Assembly (NCBI GenBank): GCA_023853785.1
Contig: JAJIRX010000791.1
Coordinates: 1 to 64,000 of the forward strand
From: Psilocybe azurescens
Taxonomy: Eukaryota > Basidiomycota > Agaricomycetes > Agaricales > Agrocybaceae
DNA: 64,000 nt
Reading direction: 5' to 3'
Position numbers and translations under genes: made by a program. Shown one piece after another: positions 47,607-58,500 of this stretch (position 1 is the stretch's first letter; each line of letters opens with the position of its first letter). The notes under the pieces were generated by a model that did no database searches, was not told the origin of the DNA, and saw nothing but the letters and a program-made list of their open reading frames with translations.

Positions 47607-48311
47607 ATGGTTTGCATTTCCACATTTCAAGCAACAATCGTGATTCTGGTTGCGACATCATCTCTTGCAATCCCTATCAATAGCGAACGCTCAATTCAGT
47701 CGTAAGTAGCACTCCTATGATCACTGATATACACTAATAGTCTTCACAGGCACGATGTACTTGAAGCTCGTGACCCGAGCTTTGGGTCTTTCTTCAAGAA
47801 ATTTCGAAAGGTCGCCAGTCCTTCCAATATCCGAAAGGTCGAAAAAGTTGCCAGCCTTGTCATACGAGAAGATGAACCAGTACTATCCCAGAGAGACTTC
47901 GACTCGGAGTATCTGGAAGACTTGGCGGCTCGCGAGCCCAGCTTCGGATCTTTCTTCAAGAAGGTCAAGAATTTCTTCAACCCCCACAATATCGACAAGG
48001 CTGCTAGTACTGCTAAGGAAGCTTCAAAATTTGCTGGCATGCTCAAGAGGCAAGACGACAGGGACCTTGTCGAGAGAACATTCGACGAATTTTCTGAACA
48101 GCTTACAGCAAGAGAGATGGAGGTCATGGAAGAACTTGCCGCCCGCGACCCACGCTTTGGGTCATTCTTCAAGAAAATCAAGAAGTTCGTCAATTTCAAG
48201 AATATAAAGAAAGCGGCCAGTGTGGCGAGCTTGGTTATTCGAGAGGATGGAGACGCATTTGAAGTATTTGAGAGGGGTTTCTCTGATCTCGATTTGGATC
48301 AGCTTGATTGA
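47607..48311 (+). CDS. secreted protein with three cationic FGSFFKK modules
   Basis: Two exons (47607-47701, 47750-48311) give an intact 218-residue protein. Residues 1-21 are a signal peptide (IVILVATSSLA core). Three related modules follow at about 40-71, 94-132 and 165-196. Each begins R-(D/E)-P-x-FGSFFKK, continues with a basic amphipathic segment (KKFRK, KKVKN, KKIKK; then NI-x-K and an Ala/Val-rich helix) and ends at LVIRED or LKRQDD. By count of K/R against D/E they carry about +6, +5 and +8. The spacers are acidic (DFDSEYLEDLAAR, REMEVMEELAAR, DLDLDQLD at the end). Acidic pro-pieces alternating with cationic helices, with Arg or Lys-Arg at the joints, is the plan of processed peptide precursors, so several peptides could be released in the secretory path. 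That processing, and any activity, is inferred. No family is recognised. Confidence 0.85.
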
Positions 48312-49427
48312 CAGTGGCATGATAACGAATACTGGAATACTGTTTCTTGCAATATCGCCATTACCCATCATATATTTTTGGTTTCTTCAGCCTCCATGAC
48401 ATTAAAATCTAAGCGTGTGTCTCTAAAATATCAAAAACCAAATCAAACAGTCAAAGATCAAACGTGAACTGAGAATAAGGTCAGTTGACATGTGGTTGAC
48501 GAACCAATCGGACAATGCCGAGGACTGGAGGTATATAAACGATGCACGCCGATAAGCGCTCGCCGACTCTTATCTTGATCCCTCATGTTCCATCTTGATT
48601 CTTTCCTACCTCCTAAACCACCTCAAAATTGCCTAAAATTTGATCATATATCAAGACAGGACTGGTATAACTTTCCGGTGGGTCCCTCCATTCAGTTTCC
48701 TGCTCCCTATCGGAGTCATTAGGTCTATCGGTATTCCGCCCAAATCCCCTATCGGTGCTATTGCGTCCGTGGACGTGCTGAGATCCAAGTGACTCTCAGT
48801 TTTATCAACGATCCTCAGGTTCCTCGCTGATGCTGTGATCAGTGTGTAAACCTCAGTACAATCCAGCAGCTATAGGGAAGCAGTGAGTCAAATCTACAGT
48901 CGGAAGTTACTATTATGTAAACGACCGATGGATTCACGTTTCTTTATATGGCTGTATATCTATTGCGGGTGGGGTACACGCCGATGCAACATCGAGATAG
49001 CGAGTGGCTGGCGACTTGGGCTGATCTGTGATGTCATTGGCGTTACAGCGGGTAGTTCCCCTGGGATCACCCCGCTGAAAGCACGGAGTGCAAGCTCTCA
49101 ATGACATCGAAGAAGCAGGCATTCCTCGCGCAGAAGAGGGTCAGATGTACCATACGAGGGGGCTCTTGGGGGAATCACTAATTTGCCATGTGTATGCCCT
49201 GGACAATAACTAATGACTCTTCTTGCAGGTCATTCTCTAGTAGTCAGATGAAAGAAGAGGCCGAGAATAGGTTAAATTTCACTTTTGCATGTTGCGTTGG
49301 GCTAGTCTTTCAGTAGGTCAATTGAGTTAGATAACGATGAAAGAAACAAAAGTTCGCGCTCTATTGCAATCGGCTCCTACATCACTATTGGTACTACGTT
49401 TTTATTCATAGATAGGGACGACTGTAC
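48312..49427. other. upstream copy of a duplicated, decayed segment
   Basis: No intact gene. Sequence from about 48480 to 49110 matches about 50420-50990, including TATATAAACGATGC (48531-48544), the TCTTATCTTGATTC-type block near 48570 and the end GCTGAAAGCACGGAGTG near 49075. The frame around 48960-49104 (GVTAGSSPGITPLKARSA) is a degraded match to VVGYAVGSSSECAPLKAG in the second copy. So a small protein gene seems to have been duplicated and then eroded. Confidence 0.45.
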
Positions 49428-50160
49428 TTAGTCTATGGGGCAGAGAATCCCTGTAAATTTTACTATCTGTGAGTACAGGTTGCGTACAAAGTAGTTTGGA
49501 AAATTTTTCACATAATTGATAACCCAGACATCGCTTCCAGAGACGCTGCTGGGGCAATAAGTATTCATATCCAGGACGTCATTTTTGACGGGCCCATTGG
49601 TGAATGTGAGCTTGATGTTGCTGATACCGAGCTGGCTGTCGAATTTATGAGTAGCGGTGAGCTGGCTGTTGCTATCATCCAACGTGGCGTTGACGCTGCC
49701 GAAGGGCTGGATACTGGAGCTGAAGTTTCCGAGGTAGTTGACCTGCATAAATCATACAAGTCGTAACCCCGTTTTTCAATCCGGCCGTAGCGAATACAGT
49801 ACCGATTGTAAGAATATTATCATATGGGGATAAACGTGTCTATGTTTTAGATATCTTTGCTATTCGTCATTTGTGGCATCACGAATGCTTGTATTCGAAT
49901 AAAACACGCCTGTGGAATCCAGCAATTACCCTCTGTACGTCTGACGCGAGTCTTCTCACAACAGTGACCATATCCCAAGTCAGCAAAAGGCAAACTTACT
50001 GGAATTACAAGCATTCGCTTCACGGCCACTTGTCTCCTCTGGAATGACTTTTAGTGCGAATGGACAGGCGGCTTCAAGTCCAAATAACGCATTTACTGCT
50101 GAAACAACGATGAAATATGAGACTGAGAGTCGGCCTCCGTCAATTCATCAGCCAGGTTGG
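49428..50160 (-). CDS. hypothetical secreted-type protein, copy 1 of a tandem duplicate
   Basis: Minus-strand pieces that appear to splice together are: VSYFIVVSAVNALFGLEAAC and PFALKVIPEETSGREANACN (hydrophobic start, 50150-50000), TVFATAGLKNGVTTC near 49790-49755, then VNYLGNFSSSIQPFGSVNAT, FDSQLGISNIKLTFTNGPVK and YCPSSVSGSDVWVINYV to the stop at 49428. The last 105 residues have several aromatic residues, two cysteines and a beta-like pattern. A clear start codon is missing, so the gene may be broken at its 5' end. A shorter, stop-containing copy lies at 51415-51640. Family not recognised. Confidence 0.4.
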
Positions 50161-50299
50161 CATCGAGGACATCCGACTGATTCATTGGTGAATGGGCCAT
50201 GCATCGATGGCGTTCCGGATGGTTCTGGAGAAATTTATACCACCTCGGCTACCAGATATTCTACCAGATAAAAATTTCGATGAAATCTTGGGGGAAAAT

Positions 50300-51414
50300 A
50301 TGGTTAACTTCAGTGGCGAATTTCAGTTGCATACCTAGTCACTTAGAATTGGTATATGAATGTTAATCTTGATGTTTTCTTATCAAATTGACAGAGAAGC
50401 TTCACTGGTTATAATGTGAGATTTTCGCTCGCAATTGTGTAAGGCTTGCTGACAATACCGGCTGATTTACGAATTGTGGCACTGAGTCTCACGACCAGAT
50501 TGAGTGACCCAATTGTATCCGTATCCGTTCGGACGATGCCGAAGATGTGTATAAGAGGTGGCATTATAAGCGCCCAACAATTCTTATCTTGATTCTCAAC
50601 CTTCATCATCTCCCTTCGAGCAGCAAATTTACAACTTCTAGTAGTATGACAGTTGGGTGAGTCTTTACAGTCATTTCTATCTCTCATTTCTGGTTTGGCC
50701 CTAGGACCCCTATCGGGGCTCCTGTGTTCACGGATGTGCTGGTATCTGCGTGCTCATACACGAGATATTCAGAATCTGTCTGGAGACCCTTCCTATATTT
50801 CTATACGCTACACACAGTTACACTACGGTGTATACAGATGTGTTTTATGCTCAATTGTGATTGTGCAAGTCGCGACAGGTCGGCGCACTTGTCATAATAC
50901 TGTGACGGTCGTTGGCTATGCAGTGGGCAGCTCTTCGGAGTGCGCACCGCTGAAAGCGGGAGTGGTGGAGACTCCTAAATATGCGGGTGCTCTTTGTGTG
51001 TCGGGGGTTCCAGAAATGGCATACGACGGGGATTTTGGCCAAAATATTCGCCTTTCTTTGTATTCATATATCGTACTGGACGATAGCTGATACTACACTT
51101 CTAGCAGATAGATTCATTCAGTTGTAGAAATACTGTAGAGTATACGAAAACTTTGTCAATTTTTGATCCTGTATATCGTCCTCTCTTCGTCCCAAATTTC
51201 AACGTAGCAGTGGCTTAGTAACTTTCTCAGATAAGTGTCAGAGTTGACCCTTACGGAAAGTTGAAGGGCAATAGTTCACGATCCACTAGCCGTGCACTAT
51301 TTCTTCTCCACCAAAAGACATTACAAGACTGGGAATGTCGGATGTTTCTAACATTTATTTTATTAGCCTAAGGGCAACCATATACTGGAAGCGGTTGTTT
51401 AAGCCTCACCTAGT
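50300..51414 (+). other. second copy of the duplicated segment; weak gene trace
   Basis: The plus strand holds a frame with CHNTVTVVGYAVGSSSECAP and LKAGVVETPKYAGALCVSG (50880-51010), ending near 51088. An ATG at 50646 (MTVG) followed by a GTGAGT...CCCTAG intron and TPIGAPVFTDVL could be its first exon. Exons between 50720 and 50870 are unclear. Probably a small gene or its relic; function unknown. Confidence 0.35.
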
Positions 51415-51640
51415 TGACAACACAGACACCGCTTCCAGAGACGCTGCTGAGGAGAGATATGGACATATTCAGGGCACCATCAATGACGGATACCGAGCTG
51501 GCCGTCGAATTGATGAGTAGAAGTGAGTTGGCTGTCGTTATCATAGCTCAACGTGGCGTTGGCGCTGCTGAAGGGCTGGACACTGGGGCTGAAGTTTCCG
51601 AGGTAGTTGACCTGCATACCACTGCCGGGGAGGACTATTG
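51415..51640 (-). pseudogene. decayed copy of the 49428-49750 coding block
   Basis: The minus strand reads MQVNYLGNFSPSVQPFSSAN, then ATLSYDNDSQLTSTHQFDGQ and LGI before it stops. This parallels VNYLGNFSSSIQPFGSVNAT / FDSQLGISN in the copy at 49428-49750. The middle (the NIKLTFTNGPVK part) has been lost, though the block at the end (GCTTCCAGAGACGCTGCTG on plus) is kept. It is a truncated duplicate. Confidence 0.6.
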
Positions 51641-52387
51641 TCGCTGTGAAGTGGGTTCAGGAGATTCCGGTGATTCTTCCTTGAGCTTTCTTGGAAATTG
51701 CTGAATTGATTATGAAGAGCATTTACAGATAGACTTGAAGTCTCAGGTGTAAACTGGTGCTCACTTTGTGAGATGATAGACAAGGTTGATTATCTGAAGT
51801 TTGGCGATGGTACACTTCCTTTTACGAGAGCTATGACAGCCAGCGTAGAAAGTGCAATCAACACACTATATTCCAGAGAGATCTATGCCATAGCTTACAG
51901 CCAACGTGCGGAACTCACTTCTACGACTGGACGCTTGACCGTTGGAATAAGATACATAACGACATTCATTGCTTTGGCATTATCACTTACTGAGCTTTTG
52001 ATCATGGATGCCTTCACTGCGAAGAATACAGAGAGCATGGTACCCCTTCAGATCATTCAACAATGACTGTAAGTGTTATGTCATTTGTATACGCCTCGGA
52101 GGTACTACGGGCAGGGCAACTACTAGGTCTGTTTTCTGATCATCTGTGGTATTCATTAGCGTCGATGTAGTGTGGACAAGCGGTTTATGCTAATAGGACG
52201 AGCACTGGCTAAATCAAGTCGCGGCCACCCGCTATCCGATGAGCTCGACAGGTATCAAGCTCGAAAGCACTCGTTCGCATTGTTGTACACTACGAGTAGC
52301 ACTTACATCCCAATCAATCCTACTAAAAGCTACAACATCTACATAAATACATACATACACATCATAACATCCCGCAAAATGAAGAAA
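51641..52387. other. intergenic, no gene seen
   Basis: Continues the duplicated region, then unique sequence. A plus frame at 51773-52066 has no recognisable domain. The last part is the 3' region of the metalloendopeptidase gene on the minus strand. Confidence 0.4.
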
Positions 52388-53697
52388 TTAAGCAAGAGAA
52401 GGGTTGTTCTCGGAGAAATACTCATGAGAGTCCGCGTTGTCGACAGCCGAGTCGGGGTTGCTCTTAGCGAGAGACTTGCAGGCTGACTGGCCGTAGGCGT
52501 TGTCGTCGGTGCCTCCGTTCGAGGTGAAGTGGGAGGATTCGTGGATGATGGTTCCGCCCTAGATTACAATTCAAGATTAGATTTCGGTATTTAGATTCTT
52601 TGTGGGGATGAAGTGTTTACCTTGGAATCGGTTCCAGTGGTAGGGGCGCTCCAGAATGCGCCACAGAGATAGATGTGTCCGAAGCTAACGAGAAGCAACA
52701 AAATTAAAATTAAAATAGCAGACGTGCATTGCGGGACAACCACTCACGTATCAGGGTAGACGTAGGCGTAAGTACCAGAATCCGTGCAGGTGCAATCAAA
52801 TGTGAACGAAGAGAACGCGTTCCCGTTGATCTTAGTGTACTGCGAAACGACAGTAGAGTGGCGTGCGGCGGTGTAAGTGCCGAACCAGGTCGTATAGCGC
52901 GTTGTTGCTGACGTATGAGAACTGGCGTACGACAACGAGCTGGCGGCGTAGCTCTGGGCGGCGGATGCCGCGGACACGAGGGCGGACTGCTGCGAGGAGC
53001 TGCAGCCGTTGTAGCTCGCGCGCTTAGCCAGGCTGGCGGCGCTGGGCCGTGTCACGGCGAGCTTCCCGGAGATGTGGGCTCGGTGTGAGGAGGTGTGGTC
53101 TGCATAGATGGAGGATACGGAGTTGTCCGGGTTGACGATGTAGAACAGGTTCTTAGCCTGGATATCGTATGCGCCTGCTCCGGGGGTAGTGAAGTTGTAT
53201 GCATTGCCAACTGTATGGTTGTATGTTTTGAATTAGCTCTCTGATTACTGGGCTAGTAGCAACTGTAACGTGGATAATGTAAACACACGGTTATGCACGA
53301 CTTGGACAGATTCGCCGGGGGTTAAAATGGTGTATGCGCCCATAGTGGCTGCAGTCTTGGGCACATATTTGACTTTGATACCTGTGAAAGAGGGCTTAGC
53401 ACCTGTCCCATCTGTGATGGCGAAGGTGTCGGTGGGGAGTTTGGACAGTGGGCCTCGGGGATCATTGAGAACCTTGATAGTCTCGTCTCCTGTGTTGGTG
53501 ATAGTAGCGACAACCTTGAGGCTCTCGACGGTGTTAACCTGCTCAGGACCTAGGATCAACGTTATTTTAGTCTTTACTATACGTTAACGATAAACCGGCG
53601 CACCTGCCACTTCCAATGAAAGTGAAGAAGCAGCCGAAACTGCGACAGCCAGTGCAGTGAAGGTTAACAGAGCATTTCGAAGAGCCTTAGAGAACAT
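52388..53697 (-). CDS. peptidyl-Lys metalloendopeptidase (M35, deuterolysin family)
   Basis: Five exons (53697-53604, 53549-53289, 53210-52748, 52684-52621, 52558-52388) total 1053 bases, 350 residues, with no frame defect. Signal peptide ALLTFTALAVAVSAASS. The propeptide (PEQVNTVESLKVVATITNTG and GPLSKLPTDTFAI) ends at a Lys-Arg site, AASLAKR, before mature ASYNGCSSSQQSALVSAASA. The aspzincin motif is complete: HESSHF (HExxH) followed by GGTDDNAYG, whose Asp is the third zinc ligand. The end HEYFSENNPSLA matches the mushroom Lys-N type enzyme, as do FDCTCTDSGTYAYVYPDT and IYLCGAFWSAPTTGTDS. It probably cleaves on the N-terminal side of lysine outside the cell. The Kex2-type KR site implies maturation in the Golgi. 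Confidence 0.93.
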
Positions 53698-53779
53698 GAT
53701 GATGATGATGCTATTGTATCAGGAGTCAAGAGATGAGAAGGAGGCTCTGGATGAGGGTCAATCCAGGTATTTCGCTCCC

Positions 53780-53787
53780 ATTTATAG
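53780..53787 (-). promoter_or_regulatory. probable TATA box of the M35 protease gene
   Basis: On the minus strand CTATAAAT lies about 80-90 bp before the ATG at 53697, the usual spacing for a fungal core promoter with a short leader. Inferred from position and match only. Confidence 0.45.
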
Positions 53788-55596
53788 TCTACGACCATGT
53801 CCCAAAGTGTCCCATAACCTTGCAAACCGTACCATCGCGACATTTGCGACCTAGATAAGGGACAACCGCGCTTACATGTGAGGTGAACGAGCAAGCTCGT
53901 CGTCGGCAGGTGGAGCTCCTACCCATAGATTTAGAATAGCATGTGCTGAAGCTGAGCCCACCACAAGACTTTGATCAGGAAGCATTGAGCTATAAATAGA
54001 TTGACCAAGGACAGCGTGGTTACGCTTCACAATCACGACGACAATCTCGAGATAAAATTCCGATGATCTCCATGCGAGGAAACAGGCCTTCGTATAACAC
54101 GAGGAAGCGACATTTCGCCAATTGATATTTCCGACTGGGCTTGTAACGAGCATGAGTGTTGCACGAAGATAATGCTAAATATAGAACAGCGCGGATGATT
54201 TTCATGGCTGATTGAAACGCGTCTTGGGCTCTGAGATGAGGTCGGACAGTCCGAAGTCATAAGAATGATGCACGATGAGGTCTTGTTGACTGTTGAATAT
54301 CAGATGTTGTTTTAGGAGGGATAATGCTGGGGAAGGCATGGTATGTTGATAGTGTTGGTGGTTAGCTTGGCATTGCCGTTACACCGAAGAAGTTGATATT
54401 CCACAACAAATGGAAACTGGTAAAATGGAAATGATATTCCTGAAGGCGTCTTATGAAGGCGAACATGTGGAATTATACGCATAGGACATATCGTGACCAG
54501 CGTAGATAAGAATTCAACCATGCAGTGTCTGGACAGATTGCCAAAGTCGCTCCTCAAAATTGAAACTAGAAGGGGTGTGCCAACTATATAGCTGTACGCA
54601 AGGCAAATATCATCTGTAGAGTGTCAAAGAGGCACAATCTCCGGGAATACGGTCGACAAATAAACAGTGCGCATGGCTTATCCTGCAAACGCGAGAGCAC
54701 TAGGGATTCAGATGATGTAAAAATCCCGTTTGATTTGCTTGGCCTGAAGTATCGCTAATGTAAATGGCAGGTGGACAAAATCATGTCTGTATTCCGGACT
54801 TGTTAACGACAAGTTGGACACGTCGAGGTTCAAGCTGATTTTACGAGGATCGGACCAACGGCGTAAATAAGCTGTCGCCGAAAGAATAGGGTCCTTGTAA
54901 GTCGGATGACCATTATCATTAGTGGCCAACAATTCAAGCACAAACGCCGACACGGTCACGTACAACAAGACTCAGTCGCGGCCTTGACGCGCCTTATAAG
55001 TCCCTGACACTGAGATGCCTGGAGAATCTAAGCCTTCTGACTAGATGCCGCAGCAGCGTGATATGAGGTGTTGTGCAGCACAATACCAGTAGGCCGCGAC
55101 AACAAGCCAAGAGTGGAGGGGTCAATAACGAGAGTGGGAGATGAAGATCAATGGGGATGGTGTCACATCGTTGGCAGTGATTGCACATGAAGTTTGAGAA
55201 GTTTTTCATATAGTTGTGTGTAATGCCATAAGAAGTACTTCTGGCGGTTCAATTTTTTCGCCCCTCGGCCAGCCCTCAGCCAAAGGTTCGACGCGTTGAA
55301 AGGCCGTTCAAACAGCCCGTGACTGAGTGAGTGAGGAGAGCGTGCCAGAGAGTGCTTCCAGTCAGTCTCAGAACTTGGGGATCGCAGAGTGAAAAGACAA
55401 CTGAATGAATTCTTCTAGCTTCAAGCTCTTCATGGTTGTGACGAGGGTTAAATGAAGAAGTGACAGGAAAGATGTTGATGCGAGTTCATGTGATCGTGAG
55501 ACAGTTGTCGCGGTTGAGTTGGAGCATGAGGCGACGAGTCCCTTTAAGTCTTTTTATCCAGGACCTAACCAAGGCCTTTCACAGGCTCTCCAGGTC
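53788..55596. other. intergenic, no gene supported
   Basis: Several frames of 60-95 codons occur on the minus strand (for example 53872-54153 and 54708-54968), but none shows a domain, signal peptide or spliced continuation. The last ~300 bp must hold the promoter of the plus-strand Num1-like gene. Composition is ordinary. Confidence 0.4.
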
Positions 55597-58500
55597 ATGG
55601 CTTCATCTGGAGCGCCTGATTTGCCACCAATGCCTGATTTTTATCAGCAGATGACCCCTTTCCACCGCTGGCGACATGAAATTCCAACTTCAAAACCTCC
55701 TCGACAGCAAGGAGAAACAACTTCAGCAAGCAGGTAGTCTTGGGCAGCGGGTTCTTGCCCAGCAGATGGAGCTGGAGGAGCGAATCAGACAGTTGCAGGA
55801 ATTAGAGGCAGATAAGGGAGAGGACGATGAGATCGACCATGAAGCGCGTGAGCGATATCGTGAGCTTGCAGACACTATTGTGGCATGGGACACAGAGAAC
55901 GCGCAGCTCTCCAGCACTTTCGGAAGTTCAAAGGTGCGTGGACCTCTGCAACGTGCTTGACAACATGGACACAGTGTTACTAATCTCGTTCTCTTGCTTA
56001 GCGTTTTCTTAATGGTTCCCACTCTCCTGCAGTTCCATACACAGACTTGCCCCGTGAAGAACCCGAGCGGGTAAAGGCATCTGCTGGAACATCGGCTGCA
56101 CAATCAAGGCGCGCCAAAAATGCGGCCCATCGAGCTGATGATGTTGGTCAGTCTCATTGGCCCATTACGTCCATCGAAAGACTATGATTCTCATTACTTC
56201 CTTTCTTTAGAATTTGCATTTGAAATTGGCAGTGGACTGCTTACTGAAGTCCGGCGTCTTCAGAGTCTCCTCGGAGAAAGGGACAAGGCTATCCAGGACA
56301 TGAAAGAAGAGAAGGATGATCTTGAAAAATCCGTTGAAAGTCTCCGGACTGCTCTTAGGCAGCAAGAACAAAGTGCAGGTATGTCTTCTTTTCTTATTCG
56401 CTTTAGTTCATGATCTTGACATACGGTTAGATAAATTCAAGGAGGAGAACTGGAACCTCGAGGTCACTTTGCAGGAAATCAGAACACAATTAGGGGACTC
56501 GCAGTCATCCGTACAGCGCTTAGAGTCCGAACATAAACGTATTACAAAGGCTCTTTCTAACGCCCGTGATGCCGGTGACCAACACAAGAACGAGGGAGAA
56601 CGCCTCCAAAGCGTCATAGCAGAAATGAAATCCAAGCACGAAACCGATATTGCACAGGCTCGCAAGCACGCAGCTGGGCTCGCTCGCGACAAATCCGACC
56701 TCCAACAAGCAATGGATACCTTGAAGGCAGACGTTGCTCGCGCCGGAAGAATGCTTCCTCGGTTCGGATCTCCACTTACGCCGGGCGGGGCCGATGCCAA
56801 AGATTTCCTTACCCCAGCTGGGCGTGACGACGATGGCGATGTTTTCGGAACCACAGGGCGTGGGTCCACAAACCGCAGAAATCTGGACGTTTCGGGCTTA
56901 TTCCCGCCTGATGATCTGGGCTCAGACTTTGCCGACTCTCCCGACCCATCTCCACTCCGTCGACCATTTTGGCTTCGAACCATCCTACGAATGAGATAGA
57001 GGCATTGCAACAGCGACTCGCGCATGCACAACGGCAGATTAACACCCTGAAAGGGTCGCTGAATCGCGAGAAGCAGCTCCGCATTCGGTTAGAACAACAA
57101 GCTAGTGCCGCTGATGCTGACGATGCCCGGCCTGACGAGGGAGAAGACTACGTTGACGAAAACACCGCTGTTGTAGAAAACAAACGCGTGGCTAAGAGAT
57201 CTACTACACCTTTCAAGGTTGGCGGCAATCGTGGAGGTCGTGGTCGTGGCCGCGGCCGCGGTCGAGGAGGAATTACTCTCATTCAAAGACTCGGTATGGC
57301 TTCCGGCAGTCCCGCTTCGGACTACAACGACGATGACCGAGCTGAACGCGACGTGTCTGAATCTCCGCCTCCTCCTGTTCCTTCCATCCCCATCAATTTC
57401 GAGCAAGGCGACGACGACGACGAAGTTTCCCAATTCTTTGGCACTAACAATGATCACGAGCAGCCAGAGGAGGCGGAAGAGTCTCAGGACCATCCTTCGC
57501 GATCTCGCTCGCGTTCTCCCTCACCCTCGCCTGCCGAATCTAGTTCGAACCGGACAAGCATCGATGGTATGGATCCCGCCTTCGCCAATGTCCTTCGCCG
57601 CATTCCTTCAAACGGGTCGACGTATGCTCGCAGCCCATTACGCCAAGCTGTGCTTGGCCGTTCTGCAAAGAGTGGTGTGATCGGCCGCAGACCAAGAGGG
57701 GTGTGCCGTACAGAGAAGCAAGACCACCCTCTATTGTCAACGCTCCTGAAGTCCTTGCAGCTGAGCTCGGCGACGTTGATTCGTCACCTGTAAAAGCTTC
57801 AGAAATTCGTTGTTGAATGACGCTGAAATTCCAGAGGAAGATAATGATGGCGAGTACATCAGGGTGAAAAAGGTTGAGAAGGTCGAATTCGGTTGTCAGA
57901 CGGAGTTCGCTGAAGAGGAGAAGACCGTGGTACTGCCCGAACCACCTCTTGTTGTTGACGTTCCCGTTCCTACTCCTGTCGTGCATGCGGACATGGCGAC
58001 TCAGTCTGACCCTGAGCCGGAGCCAATTCCTCCTCCGCAGGTCGTTACAGCTGAGATAGCTCTTCAAACAGAACCGGAGCCTGCTCCTCTTCCGAAGGCT
58101 GCTGTAGCTGAGATGGCTCTTCAAACTGAACCAGAACCAGTGGTTGTTCCTCTTCAGAAGTCGGAGATGGGCATTCAACATTTCACACTAGAACCAGTGT
58201 CCATTCTTCCCCCTTCTCCAGTCCTTGTCGAAAGCGGAGTTGGTACAGACCCTATTCCCCAGCCCGTTCCCATCGGGAAGGGCCTGCCTCGTCTTGCCAT
58301 TGGAGACTTGAGCCGCAGGACAACACTTACACAGTCCGATGTTTCAAGAGCGAGTACTAGTGCTGGCGAGACGACTATCACTCGATCTTTCCTGGTTGGA
58401 CGTCACGATGAGGAAGCAGAAGAGGACGAAGGCGAGGAAACTGAGACAGGTGCTGACACTGAGGACGACTATCATGACGCCAGACAAAGCATCGGGATGT

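Noticed and set aside
57089..58181. Minus-strand frames up to 213 codons
   Set aside because: They lie antisense to the Num1-like coding sequence with repetitive composition.
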